Assembly (NCBI RefSeq): GCF_004365175.1
Contig: NZ_SOCE01000002.1
Coordinates: 62,001-126,000 of the forward strand
Direction of reading: 5' to 3'
DNA: 64,000 nt
Source: Kribbella voronezhensis
GTDB taxonomy: Bacteria > Actinomycetota > Actinomycetes > Propionibacteriales > Kribbellaceae
Shown here: one piece after another, positions 1 to 8,351 of the stretch
How positions within the stretch are numbered: position 1 is the first letter of the stretch
Layout: each line of letters opens with the position of its first letter
Translations under genes and position numbers: made by a program
The notes under the pieces: generated by a model
Told to the model about the DNA's origin: nothing
Databases searched by the model: none
The model's input: only the letters and a program-made list of their open reading frames with translations

Positions 1-1255
1 TAGGGTTGCCATTCCTGCCGGTCTTGATCCACGATGTCCGAGCCCGCTGTTGAGCCATTGCTTCGTTGGCTAGTGCGAAGGCGGTGAAGATCTCAGATTG
101 GCTCTGGTCACCAAGCAGGGCCACGCCGCGTCGCATTCGCGCGTGCGCTTGGCGACACATCATGAGCTGATGATCCGCCGCGATGGCGAGCTCGGTTCCC
201 TCAAGGTCCGAAGCTTCTTTCGTCCGGTCGGCAATCCATTGTTCGTAGCCGTCGAGCAGTTGTCCGAGAGAAGACACAACCGCCTCTCGAGGAGCACGAG
301 CAAGGCAGAGCATAGCGAGAGCCTCGTCGTCGATCTCCGGATTGGAGTCCGTCAGAAGCACTTCATGGGTGGGGATGAACTCAGTACGGATAACAGAGAC
401 GGCAGCCCTGGATGGCATCGGACTGCGGATCGGAGCAGGCACCCAGTCCCACGCAACGGAGCATCCATGACCGCTCGCGAAGTACGGCGCATGACGGTGA
501 AGGAGTCTGCTCAATGCTTGCTCATCATCGACTGCTCCGAGGGCCGCAGGACGTTCGACGAAAGGACGTGTGCCTACCGGACCTGAGATAGTCAGCTCTG
601 GTTGGAAGAAGCAATAAGCGTCTTGTAGATCGAACTCACCGGTTTCCCAGGTATTGACGAGGGTGATGGTGACTGTCCTGATCCCATCGGACCTTGGCGG
701 ACGTACCAGTGTCCGAAGCTGCAAACCGTCGCAAATGCCTTGCGGTTCGTGCATACCTTCGATCCGAAGATCGACGCTGATTGGTTCGCATCGGACGGGG
801 ACGCGGTGCCACCGTTCCTTCTGTTGGCCTGTACTGCGAGCTTCGCTGCGGCGCGGTTCAATCCGCGCGCCGTTCTCGTCGTGCGGCTCATAAATCGCGG
901 CCGTGACTTCGGCGAACAGCGTTTCGGTGACCAGCAGATCGACGGCCAACGTCAGGCCCATGGTCGAAGGCTTGCGTCGGTTCGCGAGCGTGATGCCAAG
1001 ATCCGTGGTTCCTTGTTCCTGATCATCTCTGGTGACAATGTCCGGAGGAGCATCGTCTGCAATGTCGTCCTCGACCCGATCCCTACTCTCGCCAGCGGCC
1101 TGAGGAAAGAGAACGCCGATCGGATACGCGGTGATTGGTGCGTCGTTCGAGAGAACCTCTTCCTCACCGCCCAATGGTCCGAGAAGGTCGGCCTGCAACG
1201 TGTCACGAAGCCTGGTACGCAGCTTGTAGTGCTGATCATGCTTGGAGCCGGTCAT
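1..1255 (-). CDS. DrmA-like defence protein, N-terminal part (runs off left edge)
   Basis: Translating leftward from the ATG at 1255 gives an open frame of about 418 residues with no stop before the window edge. The start overlaps the stop of the upstream helicase gene (TCAT at 1252-1255), so it is the third gene of the operon. Residues about 15-30 read RLRDTLQADLLGPLGGEEE, followed by a Y-IGVLFP segment, an acidic stretch and KPSTMGLTLAVD. This layout (ADLxGP, then GxLxP, then PSxMGL) is what I recall of the N-terminal region of DrmA, the helicase-family protein of DISARM phage-defence systems. The helicase domain itself would lie outside the window. Family assignment is from memory of the pattern, not a search. 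It could instead be a related SNF2/DEAD-associated N-terminal domain of another defence family. Confidence 0.62.
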   Translation of the reverse strand, partial: MTGSKHDQHYKLRTRLRDTLQADLLGPLGGEEEVLSNDAPITAYPIGVLFPQAAGESRDRVEDDIADDAPPDIVTRDDQEQGTTDLGITLANRRKPSTMGLTLAVDLLVTETLFAEVTAAIYEPHDENGARIEPRRSEARSTGQQKERWHRVPVRCEPISVDLRIEGMHEPQGICDGLQLRTLVRPPRSDGIRTVTITLVNTWETGEFDLQDAYCFFQPELTISGPVGTRPFVERPAALGAVDDEQALSRLLHRHAPYFASGHGCSVAWDWVPAPIRSPMPSRAAVSVIRTEFIPTHEVLLTDSNPEIDDEALAMLCLARAPREAVVSSLGQLLDGYEQWIADRTKEASDLEGTELAIAADHQLMMCRQAHARMRRGVALLGDQSQSEIFTAFALANEAMAQQRARTSWIKTGRNGNP

Positions 1256-3183
1256 GCGTCAAAGCCGCCTTCCAGCTCTGAGCTGCCACCATGCCATTCG
1301 AATCTGCCCAAGCCGCACAGCCGGGGCGCCAGCCAGACGCCGCGATCATTCAGGCCAAAGCGCTTGGCGACCGCCGGAGAACCTGCCACCGTCTCAAGTG
1401 CATCAATCCTTAGCTCGGTGATGCGTAGCGGCCACCGCTCGACCTTCCAATCGCGGCTGACCTTGAGTAGCCGCCATAAATCCTGTCGGAAGCGCTCGGA
1501 GGTAGAGCCGATCGGGCGACCTTCGTGGAAAAGTCCGTACTGTGGCGTTTCTATGGCCGACATGGGCAGGTCGTGGAGGCGGCGTAACTCCACCGCGTCG
1601 CCGCTGCGCACGCAATCGGTGAGATAGCGCTGGGTTCCCACCGGATCGGAGGTCGGCTCGTCGGCTCCGGCTGGCACCTCGCGATTGATATCCAGACCTG
1701 CTGCCTCCATGCCGTAACGCTTCCACCGTGCCTGTGGACCCCGGCCACCACCCCGATACCACCGTTCCATCGGCGGATAGCCGTGGGCGAACTTGCGGAC
1801 CATCCAGTCACGGTCTCGAGAGATTCGGTACAGATCGTGGCGAGCGCGGGTCAACGCAACATAGAGGAGGCGCGCCTCGGCCGGCGGATCATTATCTGCT
1901 CGGCCGTCCGGTAGCGCGCCAGGGGTAAGGACCAACACGCGATCGAACTCTAGACCTTTAGCCCTGTGGATGGTCGACACGGTGATCCGGTGTGCGAACT
2001 GACAGGTAAGTTCATCAGGAAGGCGATCTTCGGCAATAGCGCGATGTAGGGATGACAAATCGAGCTGACCCCGCGCTCCGGCGACGCGCAGCATGGAGCG
2101 CCAGGCCCGAGTCACGTCAAGTCCGTCAGGTGTAGTGAGCGTTGTCATGATCTCGAGGAAGCGGTCTTCCGCGATCGCTGCCGCAGATGTTGCAACCAGG
2201 ATGTCGGCCAGCCACTCAGGTGCCAGTCGATCACGCGCAGATCGCTGGATACGGTGATCGACGCCGTTGTCGCCGAGCTCCTTGGAGAGAAGGAGAGCCT
2301 GGCCGTTATCCCGGCACAAGATTGCGGTGGTGCCGGCGTAGTCGAGGAGTGAATCTCGAACGAAGCCGTCATCGAAGCTTCCGAAATCGATCACCCTCTC
2401 AAGTAGAGCCCGCAATTCGTAGTGGATCGCCGTCGCCTTTGCATCGGCATCAGACTGCTCGCGGGGCAGGTCCTGAAGGCGTCGCCCGTAGGGCAGCGCG
2501 AGGCGAGCCTCGGACGTCACCGCCCGGAAGTTGTCAGTTAGCCGGAGCTCGACCAATTCCACACCGAAAGACGAGCGGAGCCAGTCGAAGAATCTGTTTG
2601 TTTCGGCGGCTCGCTCACGGGTATCAGAGACTTGAAAGCCGTAAATCGCCTGAGCGGCGTCGCCGACGACGGTGAACCCACTGTCGCCTCCGAATCGATC
2701 GAGAAGAGCTTCGACCAGCTCACGCCGGACACCGACGAGGTCCTGAACCTCATCGATGACAACGTGGGCTGGCCGACCGATCTCGGTCTGCTCGATCAGG
2801 CCGGCCTCGATTGCCTCGGTGGCCATCTTTATCCGCTTGTCGAAACTTAGGCTTGTGAGGTCTTCCCGGCCGGGGTCTTGTTGCAATAACAACGAGAGCG
2901 CCCAGCTGTCGAATGTGTAGGCCCGGACCCGTCGAGCCGTGACGGCGAGTCGATCGACTCGCTCACGAAGCTCCCGGACTGCGGACCGCGAGAAGCTGAG
3001 GACCAGGATTTCGGAGGCCTCCAGCTCCTCGACAGCAGTTAAGTGCTCGAGCCGGTAGGTGAGCGTTGTCGTCTTGCCCGCGCCGGCACCCGCGGTGACA
3101 AGTGTCCACCCATCCCATGGCTGTGTGACGACCGCTTGTTGCTCGGCAGTAAGCGTAAGGCGGACGTCGCTGGTGACGGTCAT
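1252..3183 (-). CDS. UvrD-like superfamily 1 DNA helicase of the defence operon
   Basis: About 643 residues starting at the ATG at 3183, which overlaps the stop of the upstream gene by 4 bp; a longer in-frame reading to 3276 lacks family similarity. Visible motifs are Walker A TAGAGAGKTTT near residue 30, the Walker B/DEVQD box (IDEVQDL), and the C-terminal STIHRAKGLEFDRV and LLYVALTRARHDL motifs typical of UvrD/PcrA helicases. It should use ATP to translocate on single-stranded DNA. I see no nuclease domain; the C-terminal 150 residues are unassigned. It sits between the GHKL-SF2 fusion gene and the DrmA-like gene with translational coupling on both sides, so it is likely an essential component of the same complex rather than a general repair helicase. 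Confidence 0.85.
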   Translation of the reverse strand: MTVTSDVRLTLTAEQQAVVTQPWDGWTLVTAGAGAGKTTTLTYRLEHLTAVEELEASEILVLSFSRSAVRELRERVDRLAVTARRVRAYTFDSWALSLLLQQDPGREDLTSLSFDKRIKMATEAIEAGLIEQTEIGRPAHVVIDEVQDLVGVRRELVEALLDRFGGDSGFTVVGDAAQAIYGFQVSDTRERAAETNRFFDWLRSSFGVELVELRLTDNFRAVTSEARLALPYGRRLQDLPREQSDADAKATAIHYELRALLERVIDFGSFDDGFVRDSLLDYAGTTAILCRDNGQALLLSKELGDNGVDHRIQRSARDRLAPEWLADILVATSAAAIAEDRFLEIMTTLTTPDGLDVTRAWRSMLRVAGARGQLDLSSLHRAIAEDRLPDELTCQFAHRITVSTIHRAKGLEFDRVLVLTPGALPDGRADNDPPAEARLLYVALTRARHDLYRISRDRDWMVRKFAHGYPPMERWYRGGGRGPQARWKRYGMEAAGLDINREVPAGADEPTSDPVGTQRYLTDCVRSGDAVELRRLHDLPMSAIETPQYGLFHEGRPIGSTSERFRQDLWRLLKVSRDWKVERWPLRITELRIDALETVAGSPAVAKRFGLNDRGVWLAPRLCGLGRFEWHGGSSELEGGFDA

Positions 3184-6100
3184 CGCGGGTCCTTCTTCCA
3201 CAGGTAGTCGAACTCGTTGAATGCGAGTTCCTCGTGGAAGTTGGTGATGTTGTCTCGCATGTCGAGGATCAGGCAACTGTCCTTGCCGCCGTTGCGCAGG
3301 CCGCGCAGTCCGCGCCCGATCATCTGCTGATAGGAGTTGGCGCTGTAGACCGGCCGTGCGATGACGACTGCTCGGGTGGCGGGCGCGTCGAAGCCTTGCG
3401 TCAGGACCCCGTAGTTCGTGATGACCCGCACCTTTCCGGCACGGAAGGCGTCTACCCGTTGACGTCGCTCGGCAAGCGGAGTCGCCGAATCTATCGCGGT
3501 TGATCGAATACCTCGATCACCCAGCTTGGCGGCCAAGAACTTGGCATGCTGCACTGAGGTGGCGAACACCAGCACCGGCCAGTCGGGCGGCAACGAAGAA
3601 ATCTCGTCCAGCAGTACGTTGTTTCGCCCTTCGTCCTCAGCCAGCCGCTGCTCTGCCGCACGTGGAAGGAAGCCACTGAACTCGGCGACATGCGCCAGCT
3701 CGTCAGCGTTGAGCTGCATGTCGGCACCAGTCAACTCGCGGTGCTCAACTCGCGAGAGAATCCCGAGGTCCTGCAAGCTGCTGATCGGTTCGCCAACGAA
3801 GATGCCCTCGTCCAACCGTGAATCTCCGAATCGCTGGACCAGGCGCTGAGTGAGATCGGCATTGCTCCTGAACGGTGTGGCTGTCAATCCGACCAGGTGT
3901 CTCGACGTCTCGCGATGGGTCAGTCCGAGCTGAGCGAGAAGGTTGGTATAGGTCGCGGATATGGCTCCGTGTGCTTCATCCACGAGCACCAAGGATGCCT
4001 GCCGTAGCCAGGAATACTGGTCGGCATCGAGAATCGATCGGAGCTTCGCGTCGGTCGCTACCACGAGGTGAGTACGTTCGGTGACCGGGGTCGCAGAGTT
4101 CGTATGCCAGAGCCGATCAATGACCAACGGAAGTTTGGGACCAACCCTCTCCCAGACGAACTTCCAAGACTGCACAGCCTGCTCACAAAGTTCGCTGGTC
4201 TGGGCAATCCAGAGAATCGGTCCTCGTGGTGCCCCATCTTCTCGGATCCATCGAATGACACCCTCAGCGGCGACACGGGTCTTGCCGGCGCCGGTGGGGA
4301 GGCTCAGCATGGCCCGTTGAGGTACATCGTGACGGAGTAGGGCGACCAATCGAGTCGCGATCCGTTCCTGATAGTCGTGTAGCGCTGGGAACTCAGTAGG
4401 ACCATCTGTCTCGACCCGCATTGGTAATGGCGGGATGCGAGCGCCCGCGAACGTGTCCGGAAAGCCCAGATCTGTGACGAACCGCAGGGCCGTCGGGCCG
4501 CCGTCGAATTGGGAGGGCGCGGTAGCCAGCTGCGCGGCAATATCTTTCGCGTGAGCGCGCAAAATTCCGTCATCGTGTGCGTTATAAGCCATCGCGGCCA
4601 ATCGGCGGGCATCAGGCTCCTGCCCTGCCTCGATAATCTCGCTTTCGAGCAGACCTGCCGGCAATCCTTTCCGTAGGTCGTCTTCGGGGATGAGCAACGA
4701 GATCTTGTCCACGACGCTCTCAGCTCGCCGAATCGATTCGAGCCGCACTCGTACTGCCTGGTCGGTCTGCTGCTGTCGATGGACCTCGATCAATCTTCTG
4801 CAACCCTCGCTGCCAAGTCCCCAGCCGAGTTCGCGGTCGATGAGCGTCAGCGTCTCCTCGAAAGAGATCGTTTCCGTTACCAGAACGGTCCCCTCCTGGC
4901 GGGCGCTCCTGAGCGGTACAGTCCGGATTCCGTGCGGTGTGCGGACGACCTCCTCGAGCTCTGTGCAACGTTGGAGCAGTAGGCCTGCTGCTCGGGGACC
5001 GAACCTTTGTCGCAATGGGGGATACTCGTCGGTGAGCAAGACTGAGAGGCCGCTAGGAACGGCCCTCACCCTCTTCTCGATCACGTCGGTGACCCGGCGC
5101 ATACCCCACTCGCGGATCATGAAGTCGGCCTGCTCGGAGTCTGTGCTGGAGGCGACCAGTAGCGCTGGATGATTCTCGCGGATCAGCTCGTCGTATTCTT
5201 CGCGGTTGATTGCAACGGCGATGTCGCTATCAGGTCTGTGCTCCCAGCGATCACCTACCCGACAGCGAACATCAGACTCAGTGGTCACTAGCTCTAGAGC
5301 GACGCGGATAAGCAGGGCATACGCGCTACCGACGAATGCGTCGTCTGTGCTCTGCTTGGCCATTGCCAGAAGGTCCGCCCAACGCTCGGGCGCGACGGCC
5401 TCAGCGCTGTCAGGCATGCCTAGGCGCCGCGCCTTGTCAGGGCTGATCTCTGCAACCGGCAGCACCGTCGCATACGCGCTGAGCTGCGGCCCTACTGCGT
5501 CTCGAACCGGGACCAGTCCCTTTGAGGTCTTTACCATCCCATAGCTGCGCAGCAGCCAACGTATCGGTGATGAGACTGCTACCCGGGTGCTAACGGCCTT
5601 GCCGATCTGGCGGGTCCAGTTCTCGACCAGTCCGTCGTCGGGGATCGCGGCAAGGAAAGACGCCTTACCCTGTTCGGACAGCTGATCGAAAAGGTGTAGA
5701 GGGCCGGCGGTCGGGGAGCCTTCGAGCTTCACCGTCTGGAGTTGCACTCGGTGCGCGGTGACGTCGAGCTCTTCGCAGTACGCATCGTAAGCGGCTTGGT
5801 GGTAGAGGATGAACCAGTTGTCGTTCTCCGGTCGGTGGCCCTTCGTTGGCCTGTCCGTCATACCAAGCTCACGGAGTACTGCCAGATCATCGGTGTGGAA
5901 TCGAATGTCCACAGTAAGATTGGCGTCGCGCGAGCCGTCATGAGGTACGACAGGCCCGGGGAGCAAGCAGTTCTTGATAGGGCGGAACGCGCCAGCGACC
6001 GTTCTGACCTGGAGAATGACGGAAGCGTTCTGAACTTTGTCCCGTATCGCTGGGGTCTGGCTTGTTCCCCCAGCGCTGCGCATTAGTTCCCAGAACCTGG

Positions 6101-8000
6101 TCCACAATTCTGGCGTGTACCCGCGGAAGCCTTGGTCCAGGACACTGTGAAACCGACCCTGACTGTCAGCATCACGGATACCGAGACGGTCGAGCTGGGG
6201 CCTCATGGCGGGATTGTCGGAGATCCTCTGATCTACATAGATCAGGTCGTCTCTCAGCCCGTCTTCGACCGAACGTCGGAACACAAGGCCGGCAACGGGC
6301 GCAACGAACCCATGTTCTTCGGTGAGCACGATCTTGGCCTTGCGGGCCTCGTCCGCTAGAACCTCGTGAGCACTGTCAATCGACGCGAGTTCGTGATCGA
6401 GAAGTCTTGCAAGGACGCGGATGGCCGCCGCCGAGGCCTCGGCCGTTCCATCTTCGACCAGCGCCTCCAACCAGTCACGGATGGTCTCAGGTTCTCTCCG
6501 TGCCGCGGCGTCGAGGATATGGTTCATTTTGCCGCGACGCACGGGGTTTGCATCAACAGAGTGATGAACCCAGTTGCTGGGGCGACCGGGATAGTCACGC
6601 CAGAGAGAAAGGGATGCTCCGCTCAGTCGTTCCGGGTGGATGCGGAGCGCCGAGGGCACCCTGAGCGTCCCTTCTTGGTCGGGTAGGGACGGGCTAATAG
6701 CGGCGAGCGTCCAGACTTGGTCGGTCAGATAGGCGCAGGCCCAGTTCGGTGACTCCTTGGTACGGCCAGGTAATAGCGGCAGATATGCGGCCGGGTCACC
6801 CGGAACGACCAGCTCAGGGAGGGAACCAATGACCAGCTTCGCAGCCACCGCCAACAGTTCTGAGTTGAGGTCGCTGCTGTCCAGGAGGTTCTGTCGATCC
6901 TCGTTGGTCTTCCACGCGGCATTGAGTGCCCCGCTCAGAGTGGTCGGGTACTTGGTGGGGAAGAACGACCAGAACATCCCTCGTTCGTTGGGCACCTGGT
7001 ACTGCACATCCCCGGATTCGTTGATCACCGAGCTGTACTCGGGAACTGCCCACGACACCTCGAGGGTGACTCGGTCGTGCAACTCTCCTGCTCTGCCGCG
7101 GGCATTGTCGCTGATCTGGTGCGGAAGAACGAAGACTCGATACTGCTCGGAGCGAGCCTTGGCGCCGCTACGCGCCTCGTGGATTGTGTGATGAGCGCGG
7201 TGATGACTCACCGTGATCTCACGCCGGACAATTGGCATCAGACGACGATCTTCGAGCAGCACAGTGCCCACGTGATTGGAGAAGAGCTGGAACAAGTGGG
7301 GGAACTCGCGGGCGCCGGATCCGTGCCTGAACTGAGAGTCCTGCTGGATGTCGTTTCCGAGGCGTGCGTGGACCCCAGTCAATAAGGGCAAGCGGACGAC
7401 TGTCGTCGCCCAGGTGAGCAAGTCGCTGAGGATCGGATCAGCAGCTCGCTCTGCATCGAGGTCCAACGCGCGGGCCAGCCGCAGAACCGGTGTTTCTCCC
7501 ACGTCCTGAACGGGTGGAAGGTCTCTCCTCTGCCGTCCTTCGTTGACGGCCTTGAGTATCTCGGCAGCCGACCAATCTGCGTCGAACCCGAAGGATCCGG
7601 ATCGGCTGAAGAACTGCGGTGTTCGAGTCACCGAAAGTACCGATTTCACGCCGACACCAAAGCGGCCGATCTGGCCGCCGCGCTTCCTGGAGACCCCCAT
7701 ACGCAGGATGGTGTCTGCACCCTCAGGCGTAATCGGGGTGCCTTCATTCGCGCAGTACAGGTTCTCCTCGGTGAGGATCGCGTGGATCGTTCCGCCGCGA
7801 TGTTCGTCGCCGATCATCTCATCGGCAGCATTCTGTACGAGCTCGAAAAGCTGGCGATCGCCGTAGCCGCCCTGATGAATCCGCCGTTCGCCGTTGGTGT
7901 CTTCCTCGATGCGATCGGGGTTATACGCGTATGTACCTAGCGCAAGTTCGGTGAGTTCGGCAACCCGTCTCAGGACAGGTCGATCGATCGGCGTGTTCAC
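3180..8000 (-). CDS. Sacsin-like GHKL ATPase fused to DEAH-box SF2 helicase
   Basis: A 1606-residue protein starting at a GTG at 8000 with GGAG seven bases upstream. The N-terminus holds an HSP90/sacsin-type GHKL ATP-binding fold: the N-box QLFELVQNAADEM near residue 50, NEGTPIT as a G1-like box, and GRFGVGVKSVLSV near residue 115. The middle 800 residues are unassigned. From about residue 1220 a complete SF2 helicase appears: LPTGAGKTRVA (Walker A), VLVDEAHGA (DEAH), LVGLTATPFRS (motif III), TQGFDAPATRAVV (motif V) and QQMIGRGLRG (motif VI). This coupling of a GHKL clamp with a DNA motor resembles large ATPases found in anti-phage islands. It is the first gene of the leftward operon. The role as a sensor or translocator of foreign DNA is inferred from context. 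Confidence 0.85.
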   Translation of the reverse strand: MNTPIDRPVLRRVAELTELALGTYAYNPDRIEEDTNGERRIHQGGYGDRQLFELVQNAADEMIGDEHRGGTIHAILTEENLYCANEGTPITPEGADTILRMGVSRKRGGQIGRFGVGVKSVLSVTRTPQFFSRSGSFGFDADWSAAEILKAVNEGRQRRDLPPVQDVGETPVLRLARALDLDAERAADPILSDLLTWATTVVRLPLLTGVHARLGNDIQQDSQFRHGSGAREFPHLFQLFSNHVGTVLLEDRRLMPIVRREITVSHHRAHHTIHEARSGAKARSEQYRVFVLPHQISDNARGRAGELHDRVTLEVSWAVPEYSSVINESGDVQYQVPNERGMFWSFFPTKYPTTLSGALNAAWKTNEDRQNLLDSSDLNSELLAVAAKLVIGSLPELVVPGDPAAYLPLLPGRTKESPNWACAYLTDQVWTLAAISPSLPDQEGTLRVPSALRIHPERLSGASLSLWRDYPGRPSNWVHHSVDANPVRRGKMNHILDAAARREPETIRDWLEALVEDGTAEASAAAIRVLARLLDHELASIDSAHEVLADEARKAKIVLTEEHGFVAPVAGLVFRRSVEDGLRDDLIYVDQRISDNPAMRPQLDRLGIRDADSQGRFHSVLDQGFRGYTPELWTRFWELMRSAGGTSQTPAIRDKVQNASVILQVRTVAGAFRPIKNCLLPGPVVPHDGSRDANLTVDIRFHTDDLAVLRELGMTDRPTKGHRPENDNWFILYHQAAYDAYCEELDVTAHRVQLQTVKLEGSPTAGPLHLFDQLSEQGKASFLAAIPDDGLVENWTRQIGKAVSTRVAVSSPIRWLLRSYGMVKTSKGLVPVRDAVGPQLSAYATVLPVAEISPDKARRLGMPDSAEAVAPERWADLLAMAKQSTDDAFVGSAYALLIRVALELVTTESDVRCRVGDRWEHRPDSDIAVAINREEYDELIRENHPALLVASSTDSEQADFMIREWGMRRVTDVIEKRVRAVPSGLSVLLTDEYPPLRQRFGPRAAGLLLQRCTELEEVVRTPHGIRTVPLRSARQEGTVLVTETISFEETLTLIDRELGWGLGSEGCRRLIEVHRQQQTDQAVRVRLESIRRAESVVDKISLLIPEDDLRKGLPAGLLESEIIEAGQEPDARRLAAMAYNAHDDGILRAHAKDIAAQLATAPSQFDGGPTALRFVTDLGFPDTFAGARIPPLPMRVETDGPTEFPALHDYQERIATRLVALLRHDVPQRAMLSLPTGAGKTRVAAEGVIRWIREDGAPRGPILWIAQTSELCEQAVQSWKFVWERVGPKLPLVIDRLWHTNSATPVTERTHLVVATDAKLRSILDADQYSWLRQASLVLVDEAHGAISATYTNLLAQLGLTHRETSRHLVGLTATPFRSNADLTQRLVQRFGDSRLDEGIFVGEPISSLQDLGILSRVEHRELTGADMQLNADELAHVAEFSGFLPRAAEQRLAEDEGRNNVLLDEISSLPPDWPVLVFATSVQHAKFLAAKLGDRGIRSTAIDSATPLAERRQRVDAFRAGKVRVITNYGVLTQGFDAPATRAVVIARPVYSANSYQQMIGRGLRGLRNGGKDSCLILDMRDNITNFHEELAFNEFDYLWKKDPR

Positions 8001-8263
8001 TCAGTGCTCCGATCCGCGCGTGCCGGTCGGAACAGTCCACGGCTAAGCCGTGTCTGCGCGTTTCCCGGCGTAGTGGATCGTGATAGTGCCTGATGTGACG
8101 TTGATGCGCGCACGAAGTTCCCCCAAGTAGTGGAGCAGGCAGCGAACCTGCCCCCATGGTTGTACTACCGCTCGCTGACTACGTTTCGTTACAACGGAGT
8201 GGCTCTCGTTTTGGCAACGGTTCCTCAGCGTGTTACTTGAGAGGATCAGCGGCGTCTCTGTCT

Positions 8264-8293
8264 ATCGTAATTTGACAGAGATCATCGTGTCAA
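8264..8293 (-). promoter_or_regulatory. Candidate promoter for the leftward defence operon
   Basis: On the minus strand TTGACA (8293-8288) is followed after 18 bp by TACGAT (8269-8264), a good sigma-70-like match. It would give a leader of about 257 nt before the GTG at 8000, which is long. The -35 lies inside the forward promoter, so the two cannot be occupied at once. The rest of 8001-8263 holds a few short inverted repeats (for example GCAGG/CCTGC near 8140) but no gene I can support. Confidence 0.4.
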
Positions 8294-8300
8294 TCAAAAT
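8272..8300 (+). promoter_or_regulatory. Candidate promoter and operator for the rightward defence operon
   Basis: TTGACA at 8272-8277 and CAAAAT at 8295-8300 are separated by 17 bp, giving a predicted start near 8307. The TTGACA is one arm of an inverted repeat, TTGACA (8272-8277) and TGTCAA (8288-8293), with a 10-bp spacer, that lies across the promoter. The first gene of the operon carries an XRE-type HTH, so autoregulation at this repeat is a natural guess. Confidence 0.5.
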
Positions 8301-8351
8301 TTGAGTACGAAGTCGATGTATCAACTGGCAGGCAGCAGAGGGAGCACGGCG

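Noticed and set aside
8301..8351. Upstream TTG start for the XRE-GHKL gene
   Set aside because: It lies just before the predicted transcription start and lacks a ribosome-binding site; the ATG at 8352 has AGAGGGAG eight bases upstream.
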